A stretch of 64,000 nt of DNA, taken from NCBI GenBank assembly GCA_017303635.1, contig JAFLCG010000001.1, forward strand, positions 620,001 to 684,000. The letters run 5' to 3'. Each line of letters starts with the position of its first letter. The stretch's first letter is position 1. Shown piece after piece: positions 42,472 through 50,863 of this stretch. The translations under genes and the position numbers were made by a program. The notes under the pieces were generated by a model, which saw only the letters and a list, made by a program, of their open reading frames with translations, searched no databases and was not told the origin of the DNA. This DNA comes from Anaerolineae bacterium. Its GTDB lineage: Bacteria; Chloroflexota; Anaerolineae; Aggregatilineales; Phototrophicaceae.

Positions 42472-43155
42472 TTACAACGTGATCACTGCTGCTCGCACAA
42501 ATGCTTCGGCATAAAGCACATTTGTGGTAGTCATTGCCCCTCGATAGCGATTCAGTCCGAGAATCGCATCGTGATAGGGAACGGCAGCAAGTTGACTGGC
42601 ATATTGGGAAATCGCCGTACGTTTGGTGTCGGCGTAGGCGGAAATATCGATGAGTAGATTAGGATTCTGGATCGGCGTCCAGACTTCGTAGTAGCGCGCC
42701 TCGGAAACTGCCCACGGTTCGCGCCCGAGATCCGGGAAGATCGCCCACGACGCACGGGGCAGTGCATCCCGCACCATTTCGTGCGTCGCCTTGTGATCAG
42801 TGTGCCGATCATCAGCGTGCGGCGCGTAGACGATGTTCGGTTGATATTGGCGGGTCAACTGAATAATCGACTGAATCGTTTTAGCTTCCCAGCGCATAAA
42901 ACCATCGACTAGGTCAAGATACTCGATCGCACTTACCCCAAGAAGGCGAGTAGCATCCTGTGCTTCGGCTTTTCGGGTTAGCTCATTGGCTTCCGCGTCA
43001 AGGTCGTAACTGGGCATCATGTTGCCGGTATCACCGCGCGTCATAAAGACGATGACCACGCGATCCCCATCGGCGCTGTGCCGCGCGATCGCACCGCCAC
43101 AGCCGATCGACTCGTCGTCAAAATGGGGGGAAAATACCAGCACAGTCTGTGTCAT
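42472..43155 (-). CDS. PIG-L/LmbE family N-deacetylase (second copy)
   Basis: The 227-residue enzyme starts at ATG 43155 (MTQTVLVFSPHFDDE); the frame extends upstream into nagB without a reason to start there. The motif SPHFDDESIGCGG and the His cluster DDRHTDHKATHE supply the zinc site. It resembles the BshB/GlcNAc deacetylase branch more than the other copy at 30.9 kb. It lies between nagB and the importer in the same operon, so de-N-acetylation of an imported GlcNAc glycoside is plausible. Confidence 0.85.
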   Translation of the reverse strand: MTQTVLVFSPHFDDESIGCGGAIARHSADGDRVVIVFMTRGDTGNMMPSYDLDAEANELTRKAEAQDATRLLGVSAIEYLDLVDGFMRWEAKTIQSIIQLTRQYQPNIVYAPHADDRHTDHKATHEMVRDALPRASWAIFPDLGREPWAVSEARYYEVWTPIQNPNLLIDISAYADTKRTAISQYASQLAAVPYHDAILGLNRYRGAMTTTNVLYAEAFVRAAVITL

Positions 43156-43168
43156 CGTGATTTCCTCA

Positions 43169-43948
43169 TTAGTTCTCGATCTGGTCGTAGTGCAGCAATC
43201 CCGCCGAGTCGGGATCCAGCAACAGGCGAACATGCGCCTGGGTGCGGAGAATGGACGCTGGACAATATTCTGAGACAGGATCCAGCAGCGCAGCACGCAC
43301 TGCTTCGGCCTTGCGGGCCTCCGGCACCAATGTCAGGACGTGCTGTGACTTGAGCAGCGCCGGAATGGTCAGCGACATCGCTTGCGCTGGCACTTCATCT
43401 AAGCTGTGGAAATGGCCTTCGCCCACCTGCTGGCGGCGGCAGATTTCGTCAAGTGTCACCACATGGATCAGATCGGGGGTGTGGAAGTCGGCAGGCGGAT
43501 CGTTGAAGGCTAGATGTCCATTTTCGCCGATGCCCATGACCGTGATCACCGGGTGATGTTCGAGCAGCAGGTCGGTATAGCGCCGCAGCTCCGCATCGAT
43601 GTTCGGTGCATCGCCGTGTATGCCGAACAGCGCCTTTGGATGGAAGACCTCGGCAATGCGCTGGTGCATGAAACCGTAGAAGCTCGCCGGATGTTCTGTA
43701 GACATACCGATGTATTCATCCATGTGAAAGACTGTGATGTGATCCCACGGGATTTCGGGATGGTCGGCAATCGCCTCGATAAAGGTGCGCTGTGAATTCC
43801 CCGTCGCCAGAATAACCGCCGCTTCACCTTGAGCCTGCACTGCATGCTGGACGACATGAGCAAATGTGGACGCCGCGGCCTGACCGAGCGCAGTATTTGA
43901 TTCATGGACTTCAACGACGAGTTGGTCGTACTGTAGTGTGGCAATCAT
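43169..43948 (-). CDS. nagB: Glucosamine-6-phosphate deaminase
   Basis: The 259-residue protein has normal length for NagB. The motifs ILATGNSQRTF (sugar-phosphate loop), TVFHMDEYIGM (catalytic Asp), GIGENGHLAFNDPP with the active-site acid/His, and VPAQAMSLTIPALL are all present. It converts glucosamine-6-phosphate to fructose-6-phosphate and ammonia, feeding glycolysis. A LacI-type operator (43983-43996) lies 35 bases before its start and overlaps the end of nagA, so nagB and the downstream genes may have an added promoter under LacI control. Confidence 0.9.
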   Translation of the reverse strand: MIATLQYDQLVVEVHESNTALGQAAASTFAHVVQHAVQAQGEAAVILATGNSQRTFIEAIADHPEIPWDHITVFHMDEYIGMSTEHPASFYGFMHQRIAEVFHPKALFGIHGDAPNIDAELRRYTDLLLEHHPVITVMGIGENGHLAFNDPPADFHTPDLIHVVTLDEICRRQQVGEGHFHSLDEVPAQAMSLTIPALLKSQHVLTLVPEARKAEAVRAALLDPVSEYCPASILRTQAHVRLLLDPDSAGLLHYDQIEN

Positions 43949-43982
43949 GCCGCCCCCAATTGGTGTTCTTTGCTGTGAAAAT

Positions 43983-43996
43983 CTAAAACGTTTTAG
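43983..43996. promoter_or_regulatory. LacI-type operator between nagA and nagB
   Basis: A perfect 14-bp palindrome with arm CTAAAAC and a central CG, identical to the site at 46288-46301 before the lacI-type gene. The CG-centred palindrome with an AACGTT core is the usual LacI/GalR operator form. It overlaps the nagA stop codon and lies upstream of nagB. Confidence 0.8.
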
Positions 43997-45215
43997 CTTT
44001 AGGTAAAATAAGATCTGTAGTCTGAAAGACCCATTTTCCGCCGATCAGGACTCGCCATGTCGTGAAGTCTGCATTGAACACAGCGATATCGGCATCTTTG
44101 CCGACGGCGAGACTCCCTTTACGTTGAGCAATGCCCAGTATCTGGGCAGGAGTCAGACTCGCCATCCGCAGTGCTTCCGGCAAAGTCAATCCAACGACCT
44201 CGGTCAAAACCGGTATCATCTGGTTGAGCAGCGTCGTGCTGCCGGCAAATGACGTATGATCGGGGAGCATCGCTACCCCATCATGGACTTCACAGTCCAG
44301 TCCGGCGAAATTAAAGCGCGCCCCGTCAGGCAGACCCGCGCCGTTGGTCGCATCAGAAATCGCGCACAGCCGATCAACACCCAACGCGCGTACTGCCAGC
44401 TTCATCAGTGTGCCGGGCAGGTGGCGGTTGTCGCAGATCATCTCCGCCGTCAACTCATCTGAACTCAGAACGGTTTCCAGCAGACCCGGCACACGCCATG
44501 GCCCGATCCGCTGGGTGGTCGATTGCCCACTCCACAGGTGAATCGCATGACTTAGTCCCAGCTCAATGGCGGCCTGAACGTCGTGATCTGTTGCCGCACT
44601 GTGACCCGCTGCCGCAATGATGCCGAGTTCGTGGAGTTGAGCGGTGAGATTCAGTGCGCCGGGCAGTTCGGGGGCGAACGAGACGATTTTGAGAATACCA
44701 GCATAAGCGAGCAGCCGCGCGATCGCTGTCTCATCCGGCAGGCGCAAATACAGAGGGTTCTGCGCACCCGCATACTCCGGCGCGAAGAAGGGGCCTTCGA
44801 GATGTATGCCCAATATCTGACTGCCACCTGGAGGCGCAGCGAGCATCCAGTCTCGCCCAAAGCACAAGCAGGCTTCCAACTGGTCAAGCGAGTCGGTTGC
44901 GATCGTCGGGAGCAGGGCGGTCACGCCGTGCGCCGCGTTCGCCTCCAGGATAGTTGACCACGACTCAGATGTAGCTTGGTTGAACGAGTAGTTCAGCGTG
45001 CCATGTATGTGTAGGTCGATCAATCCCGGCGTGATATAGCGTCCACCCACATCCACCTGGACATAGCTCTCTGGAACCGAGTTCGTGTTGACGATCCCTG
45101 TAATGCGACCGGCATCGACCAGCAGGGCTTGGGTCTCAGTGATACTGTCAGAGAGTACTATGCGACCGCCGGTCAGAGCGAGACCTGGATCATATGTAGT
45201 GGGCGGTGCGTTCAC
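43983..45215 (-). CDS. nagA: N-acetylglucosamine-6-phosphate deacetylase
   Basis: The 410-residue amidohydrolase-superfamily enzyme has the DLHIHGTLNYSF metal motif, LGIHLEGPFF with the metal Glu, a metal His in AAGHSAATDHD, HLWSGQS, and the catalytic Asp in CAISDATNGAGLPDG. It removes acetate from GlcNAc-6-phosphate to give the NagB substrate. The substrate-loop HLWSG replaces the common HLFNAM, so an amino-sugar other than GlcNAc is possible. It overlaps the lacI-type gene by 4 bp and leads the operon after it. Confidence 0.85.
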   Translation of the reverse strand: MNAPPTTYDPGLALTGGRIVLSDSITETQALLVDAGRITGIVNTNSVPESYVQVDVGGRYITPGLIDLHIHGTLNYSFNQATSESWSTILEANAAHGVTALLPTIATDSLDQLEACLCFGRDWMLAAPPGGSQILGIHLEGPFFAPEYAGAQNPLYLRLPDETAIARLLAYAGILKIVSFAPELPGALNLTAQLHELGIIAAAGHSAATDHDVQAAIELGLSHAIHLWSGQSTTQRIGPWRVPGLLETVLSSDELTAEMICDNRHLPGTLMKLAVRALGVDRLCAISDATNGAGLPDGARFNFAGLDCEVHDGVAMLPDHTSFAGSTTLLNQMIPVLTEVVGLTLPEALRMASLTPAQILGIAQRKGSLAVGKDADIAVFNADFTTWRVLIGGKWVFQTTDLILPKAKTF

Positions 45216-46249
45216 GGCTGCGTCTCCGGCGGCGGACCTGAAGTCCGGCGCTTGATGAGCGGGCAGTCGAGTGTTATTTGTCGATACGGGATGTCCGGCT
45301 CAGCGATGCGACGCAGCAGCATATCAACCGCAATACGCCCCGCTTCGACGATGGGCAATTGGATTGTCGAGAGACTGAGGAAGGAGAGAAAGGCCTGATC
45401 ATCAATGCCGATTACAGAAATGTCTCTGGGGACATATCGTCCGGTCTCGCGCACCGTTTCGATGACCACCGCCGCGACAATGTCATCAGACGCGATAATG
45501 GCGGTCGGTGGTCTCGGTAAACTCAACAATATGCGCGTAGATGTGCGCCAATTATCCGGATCTTCAGTGTAGTCACCGTTCTGCAGATATTCCTTGCGGA
45601 AGGGAAGATTGTGGGCGGTGAGTGCCTGCTTGTAGCCTTCGAGACGCTGCTGCGTGCTGAGTCGCTTCTTCGGCCCGGTTAACAGAGCAATTTCCTGATG
45701 TCCGAGGGATCGCAAGTACTCAACCGCATTATACACGCCAGAACGATTGTCCCAGTTGACCTGATCGTGATGGGCACTGCGCCCAAAGCGATTGACGAGG
45801 ATCGTCGGCACGCATGCTTCGCGGAGCCGTTCAAGATGGCTGTCGTCTTTGCGCTCGGATGTCGACAGGAAGATTACTCCTTCGACCTGCTTCTCCAGAA
45901 ACAGATCAACTGACTGCACTTCGTCTTTGGCGTCACGAGCATGGCTGACCAGCAGGTTGAAACCCGCCAAACGAGCACTACGCTCGATCACATTGAGGGA
46001 TTGGAGAAACAGGGGGGTCTCGATTTCGGCGAGCACCAGACCTATGGTCGCTGTGCGCCGCGTGATCATGCTCCGCGCGATGCGATTTGGTCGGTACTGA
46101 TGTTTGGCGATTATCTGTTGTACACGTACGAGGGTATCTTCTCTCATTTCTGCCGAATTCCCATTCAGAACATTCGACACCGTAGAGATCGAAACGCCTG
46201 CTTCCTGTGCAATATCCTTTATCGTAATCGCCTTGCCCGGACGTTTCAT
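45212..46249 (-). CDS. LacI/GalR family transcriptional regulator
   Basis: The 345-residue regulator has an N-terminal HTH ITIKDIAQEAGVSISTVSNV with the hinge NRIARSM, followed by a periplasmic-binding-like ligand domain (TIGLVLAEIETPLF, VIGIDDQAFLSF). It is the first gene of the minus-strand sugar operon, overlaps nagA, and has an identical palindromic operator 38 bases upstream of its start, so it should autoregulate and repress the operon until a sugar inducer binds. Confidence 0.9.
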   Translation of the reverse strand: MKRPGKAITIKDIAQEAGVSISTVSNVLNGNSAEMREDTLVRVQQIIAKHQYRPNRIARSMITRRTATIGLVLAEIETPLFLQSLNVIERSARLAGFNLLVSHARDAKDEVQSVDLFLEKQVEGVIFLSTSERKDDSHLERLREACVPTILVNRFGRSAHHDQVNWDNRSGVYNAVEYLRSLGHQEIALLTGPKKRLSTQQRLEGYKQALTAHNLPFRKEYLQNGDYTEDPDNWRTSTRILLSLPRPPTAIIASDDIVAAVVIETVRETGRYVPRDISVIGIDDQAFLSFLSLSTIQLPIVEAGRIAVDMLLRRIAEPDIPYRQITLDCPLIKRRTSGPPPETQP

Positions 46250-46287
46250 ATTATGAGAGCTTATCTATTGTTTGGTCTAGTCATTAA

Positions 46288-46301
46288 CTAAAACGTTTTA
46301 G
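46288..46301. promoter_or_regulatory. LacI-type operator upstream of the regulator gene
   Basis: A perfect 14-bp palindrome with arm CTAAAAC, identical to the site at 43983-43996. It lies 38 bases before the lacI-type start, where it would block the operon promoter. Spacing between the two sites is about 2.3 kb, so DNA looping or independent promoters are both possible. Confidence 0.85.
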
Positions 46302-46745
46302 ATATGTGGAGATTAGTCGAGAATGACAATCTTGTCAACAACGAGTTTTCAACTTGGAAGCAGCGACGGTGAATGAGGATAAGCGCCGGCACCGGTGAAG
46401 GCTGAAACCAGGGGTCAAAGCCTATGCAGATCGCGGGGTTGGTTAAGCGCGCATGCTCCACGATTTCCGTGAGCAGTACTTACATCACTCTCGGCATGAG
46501 AGTGCTCAATCAAAAGAGGATGTTGTGCCGGGATTTCGTGTGAACCGACCAGAAATATGTCCCTGACCACTGACTTTGGTGCGCCTCTGTGGTCACCGGG
46601 GATATCGAACCGGTCAATGGCGGATTGATACAGGTTCCACCTTCTCGATCCTCCACACTGATTCCCCCAATGTGAAGCTAATCACGGTACTGCTCGAAAT
46701 GCGGAGGCAAGACTGTTGTAACCGAAACATATGCTATCCACCTGG
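46302..46745. other. Intergenic region without a supported gene
   Basis: About 440 bases between the divergent side of the lacI-type gene and the 3' end of the uxaA-like gene. No convincing reading frame, RNA gene or strong terminator hairpin was recognised. The region should hold the operon promoter near its left end. Confidence 0.4.
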
Positions 46746-49406
46746 TTACAGGGAGACTCCCAACAAGCCGCGAGTGACCTGGAAATTGACGTTACCCGAT
46801 TGGAGTACGTTGGGCAAATAATCGCCAGTGAAGGTCGCAATCAGCATGTTGAGTAATCGGTCGGTATCTGCGTAGGGTTCCCCTGTGAGCAGTAAATCTG
46901 TTTGCCCATGGGGGGGTTCACTAATTTGCAGCACCGGGATCATGGGATGCCCGGGAAGCAGTTGGTGATTAACCAGCGCCACGATCACGTTCACACCGCT
47001 GGCACCCAAGCCAGTTAACTGTTCGCCCCAATCACGCGTGGGCATCGCCATCAGATGAAATCCTTGAACTTCGATCACCTGGGCGTATCCGAGACTGGGC
47101 AAGGGAGGAGTTTCCAACCCAAGATGGGCAGCATACGAGGACTGGAGCAGGCTATCCTGCTCGTGAACCACGACGGTGCCACCGGCTTGTACGAGCTTTC
47201 CCGTGAGCTGTGCCAGCGTAGCCGCTGCTTGTTCGGAAAGGTCACCATGGGTCAGAATCGCAATGCGTAATCCATTCAAGCCGATTATGATGGGTTCAGG
47301 TCGGGGCAATTGGGTGAGCTGGTCTTCAAACCAACTCACCATATGTTGCATGACACTTTGAATGCCGCCCTGTAGCTGAATGCTCGCCCAGCCATAATCC
47401 CGGGGTTCAAGACCACGCGCACGCATGGCATGACGAAAGTAGTCATTGTGAGTGGCTTCGCAGCCATGTTCCAGCAAGAGGGCGTGATTGACCGCGGGAT
47501 GTTCCAAATAGCCCAGCAACGTATTGCGAAAGTCGTCATTGGGCGAGGCTCCGCAGCCTTCTGTATGCACTAATGAGACAAAGCGTGAAATCGAGCTTTG
47601 CCTAAGCTTTGCATTCGAGTTCAAGATCTGGACGCACAATTGGGCAATCTGCCCCGAGCAAAGGCTAGTGGGCAGAATTAAGCCGACTCTTTCACCGGTA
47701 TAGTGCTTACCAGCGCGGTAGGCTTGGAACGAAAATACCGGAGTATCTCCGAGGGGGTTTACCGAGATTGGTTGGCCGCTGTAGGCGCGATTCTGCAACG
47801 GCTCCAGGATCACAGGTGCATCAAGTTGCCAGTCTCGCCAGATCTGTACCTGAGCATGCCGGGCTTTTTCTCCAACAGAAAGCTGACCCGAAGCGACCGC
47901 CAGCGTATAGTCCAGAGTTTGAGCGCCGACCACATCCATTGGGGTGCCATCGAGATAGGCACCCGCATTGATATCCATATCATCTTTGAGCAGATTAAAT
48001 CGCTCGGTGGTGGTCACAATCTTTATGGTCGGTACAAAAGGGAAGTTCGTAATCGAGCCGTTGCCGGTGACGAAGAAGATTAGGTTACAACCAGAGGCCA
48101 CTTGCCCGGCCACACTTTCCAGATCATTGCCCGGGCTATCCATAAAATAGTATCCGGCATCCCGCATCGGTTCGCTGTAGTCGATGACGTAGTCAAGCCG
48201 AACCTCTGGATGTTTTTTAGTGGCTGCACCCAACGATTTCAGGTAGATGTTATAGAGGCCGCGAAATTTGTTTCCACCGGATGGGTTGCCATCCGCGCTT
48301 TGCCCATGCCATGCCACCCGTTCTTTGAAACGCTCCATAACAGCAAGGAATTTTTCTGCGGTCGCAAGATCACGGACTTTATCCAGAATATAGGTTTCTG
48401 CCCCGATGAGTTCATCGGTTTCAGCCAGATTGGCCGAACCACCATACTGGATGATTTCTTTGGCAACCCAGGCGGCTAGCGGATTACCACTTATGCCGGA
48501 GAAGGCATCGGAACCACCACATTGGAGACCAATCTTCAAGGTGCTGATGGGCTGTAGGCTGCGTTCCATCCGGTTCACTTCAGGCAGCCATCTCCGAACG
48601 ATCTGTTCAGACGTGGACAGATCATCGTTAAACGATTGGGTCAGGCTGAAGAATTGATGGATGACCGCTTTCAGGGGGTAGTGATGTTCGTGAAGATAAT
48701 CCTGTAAGATGGCATTGTTGATGGCGGCGGCACTGTAATCGACAATCAGGACGGCCGCGACATTGGGATGGACTGCAAAGCCGGCCAAAGTGCGCAGTAC
48801 CAGATCCAGATTATGGGCTTTAGCGTGGCCGCCCTCGGTATGGGCAATGGCGACAATATCATCAACATTGGGATAGTCGGCAGCACAGTCTTCCAGGCGT
48901 TTTTCGAGCTGCCGAACGAACCCGGCGACCAGCGAACTGGTTCCCAGAATAACGATCGTATTGCGAGTGCCGACGCCGCGTTCACCAGGCCGGGCATAAC
49001 CCATGAACTGAGGCATGTCCTGGTGGTAGGGCAGAGGGGCGGCTGGTTGAAATCCAGCCGCATCTAATTGATACCGTTCCAGATCGTTTTCGAAATTGGC
49101 GGCGGCGGGCAGATCAATATCCACAGATCGACGGCGTAATTCCTGCAAGACATCGGCATTGATGACATAATCACCGGGCATGATCGGTTGGGTGGCAATG
49201 CCAAAGGCCTGCGACCACGATAGCAACCTTTCCCCGACAGCGATTGGCTTTACTGCGAAGCGATGTCCCAGCAGCACGGTATGTGACAGGGGGAAGCTTA
49301 TTTCACCTGTACGGATGAGCGTTCCGGCAGGCAGGAGGCGGGTGGCAATGGCGATATTGTCCCTGCTGGAAGGTAAACGCGCTACCGAATCGAAGTCGAC
49401 TATCAT
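46746..49406 (-). CDS. uxaA: Extended altronate dehydratase-like protein (UxaA with duplicated C-terminal half)
   Basis: The 886-residue protein begins with a SAF-like domain (about 1-95), then a UxaA main domain: VGTRNTIVILGTSS, IAHTEGGHAKAHN, LKIGLQCGGSDAFSGISGNP, NPSGGNKFRGL, DSPGNDLESVAG, DDMDINAGAYLDGT. Standard UxaA ends near 500 residues. Here a further 300 residues repeat the middle domain (FVSLVHTEGCGASPND, LLEHGCEATHNDYF). The first copy has lost Cys in its HTEGG motif while the second keeps HTEGCG and HGCE. Dehydration of altronate to 2-keto-3-deoxygluconate is predicted. It is last in the uxaCBA operon, overlapping uxaB by 4 bp. Confidence 0.75.
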   Translation of the reverse strand: MIVDFDSVARLPSSRDNIAIATRLLPAGTLIRTGEISFPLSHTVLLGHRFAVKPIAVGERLLSWSQAFGIATQPIMPGDYVINADVLQELRRRSVDIDLPAAANFENDLERYQLDAAGFQPAAPLPYHQDMPQFMGYARPGERGVGTRNTIVILGTSSLVAGFVRQLEKRLEDCAADYPNVDDIVAIAHTEGGHAKAHNLDLVLRTLAGFAVHPNVAAVLIVDYSAAAINNAILQDYLHEHHYPLKAVIHQFFSLTQSFNDDLSTSEQIVRRWLPEVNRMERSLQPISTLKIGLQCGGSDAFSGISGNPLAAWVAKEIIQYGGSANLAETDELIGAETYILDKVRDLATAEKFLAVMERFKERVAWHGQSADGNPSGGNKFRGLYNIYLKSLGAATKKHPEVRLDYVIDYSEPMRDAGYYFMDSPGNDLESVAGQVASGCNLIFFVTGNGSITNFPFVPTIKIVTTTERFNLLKDDMDINAGAYLDGTPMDVVGAQTLDYTLAVASGQLSVGEKARHAQVQIWRDWQLDAPVILEPLQNRAYSGQPISVNPLGDTPVFSFQAYRAGKHYTGERVGLILPTSLCSGQIAQLCVQILNSNAKLRQSSISRFVSLVHTEGCGASPNDDFRNTLLGYLEHPAVNHALLLEHGCEATHNDYFRHAMRARGLEPRDYGWASIQLQGGIQSVMQHMVSWFEDQLTQLPRPEPIIIGLNGLRIAILTHGDLSEQAAATLAQLTGKLVQAGGTVVVHEQDSLLQSSYAAHLGLETPPLPSLGYAQVIEVQGFHLMAMPTRDWGEQLTGLGASGVNVIVALVNHQLLPGHPMIPVLQISEPPHGQTDLLLTGEPYADTDRLLNMLIATFTGDYLPNVLQSGNVNFQVTRGLLGVSL

Positions 49407-50863
49407 GTTGGCGATCCATTCAATTGTTGAATAATCGGCAAGAGACCGTCCGTATTCATTCGTTCCAGGTAGCTCGTCATCAGCGGATGCAGACCCGGGA
49501 TCTGGTTCAAATCATCGTCCCATAAAGCGGTATTGCCGAGCACCGCTTCTACCCGTTGGGAAGATGTCAGCTTGGCTTGCCATATGTCATTGAAGAACTG
49601 GAGTGTGGCAGCCTCATCCTGCAAAGGAATGGTTTGGTGATTCCAATTCCCTTTATAGAAATGGATGAAGGCCGCCAAGGCGAGTACCAGCCGGGTGGGT
49701 AAGACCTGATGTTTCTGATAGTAGGTCTTGATGCTGGGCACGATTCGATTACGGACTTTGGAACTGGAGTTGACGGCAATGCTGAGCAGTCGATGGTGGA
49801 TAGATGGATTGTGGAACCGATCAAAGGTATCTTGCCGGAACTGTTTTAATTCCGACTCCGGCAAGTCTAACGCGGGAATGATCTCCTTGTCGGCTACATC
49901 TGACAGAAACTGCCCCAGATCAGGATGTTCCACACACTGCTTCACAGACTCGAGGCCGATCAAATAGCCCAGCATGACCATCGACGTGTGTAAACCATTC
50001 AGGATACGCACCTTGGTCACACGATAGGGGGTCGTGTCAGGAACCAACCGGATATTCCCTTTGAGCCGAGTCACGGGGAACTCACGCTCCAGATCCGGCG
50101 GTGCTTGGATGATCCAACTGAGGTAAGGTTCACCAATAACCAGCAACTTGTCTTCAAATCCAAGTGTCTGTTGGAGGGTGGCAGCCTGCTCAATGGGATA
50201 ACCACTCACTATACGATCAACCAGGGTGTTGCAGAAGAGGTTATGCTCGGTCAGCCAGCGGATGAACCCGCTTTCAAGTTGCCATTCTTGTGCATAGCGC
50301 AGGATGATGTCTCGTAGTTGTGTACCATTCTGTTCGATTAGTTCGGTTGGCAGGATAATACAGCCCTTATCGGCTGCCCCGGCAAAATGCTGATACCGCG
50401 CAAATAGAAAGAATGTAAGCTTGGCGGGAAAGCTAGCAGGTGGCTGGTCATCCGCTTGGTCGTGGGCATCGTAACGAATGCCCGCTTCAGTGGTGTTGGA
50501 GATCAGAAAGCGGATTTCTGGTTGGCGGGCCAAGTCAAGAAAACCGGCATAATCAGCATACGGATAAACCGTTCGGTTGATGCAAGTGATGAGCCGGGTG
50601 TCAGAGACATACTGACCATTCTGGATGCCCTGGGTAATCACATGGAACAGGCCATCCTGTTCGTCCAGTTCCTGATAGGTGTCGTGCGGTGTGACTTTCA
50701 CAACAACCACTGAACTGGCGAAATGGTGCTGCTCATTCAGAACCTCGATGATCCAATCCACGAAAGCCCGCAGGAAATTGCCTGCACCGAACTGGACGAT
50801 GCGTTCCGGGTAAGGGGGCGGGACAGCACACGTGCGGCGGCTTAAGCGTGGTAAGCTGTTCAT
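49403..50863 (-). CDS. uxaB: Tagaturonate reductase (altronate oxidoreductase)
   Basis: The 486-residue member of the mannitol dehydrogenase family has the NAD-binding RIVQFGAGNFLRAFVDWI near residue 20, VKVTPHDTYQELDEQDG, RFLISNTTEAGIRYD, and the catalytic region VTKVRILNGLHTSMVMLGYL with the conserved Lys. Length matches UxaB. It reduces tagaturonate to altronate with NADH. It overlaps uxaC and uxaA by 4 bp each, forming a tightly coupled operon for galacturonate catabolism. Confidence 0.85.
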   Translation of the reverse strand: MNSLPRLSRRTCAVPPPYPERIVQFGAGNFLRAFVDWIIEVLNEQHHFASSVVVVKVTPHDTYQELDEQDGLFHVITQGIQNGQYVSDTRLITCINRTVYPYADYAGFLDLARQPEIRFLISNTTEAGIRYDAHDQADDQPPASFPAKLTFFLFARYQHFAGAADKGCIILPTELIEQNGTQLRDIILRYAQEWQLESGFIRWLTEHNLFCNTLVDRIVSGYPIEQAATLQQTLGFEDKLLVIGEPYLSWIIQAPPDLEREFPVTRLKGNIRLVPDTTPYRVTKVRILNGLHTSMVMLGYLIGLESVKQCVEHPDLGQFLSDVADKEIIPALDLPESELKQFRQDTFDRFHNPSIHHRLLSIAVNSSSKVRNRIVPSIKTYYQKHQVLPTRLVLALAAFIHFYKGNWNHQTIPLQDEAATLQFFNDIWQAKLTSSQRVEAVLGNTALWDDDLNQIPGLHPLMTSYLERMNTDGLLPIIQQLNGSPT

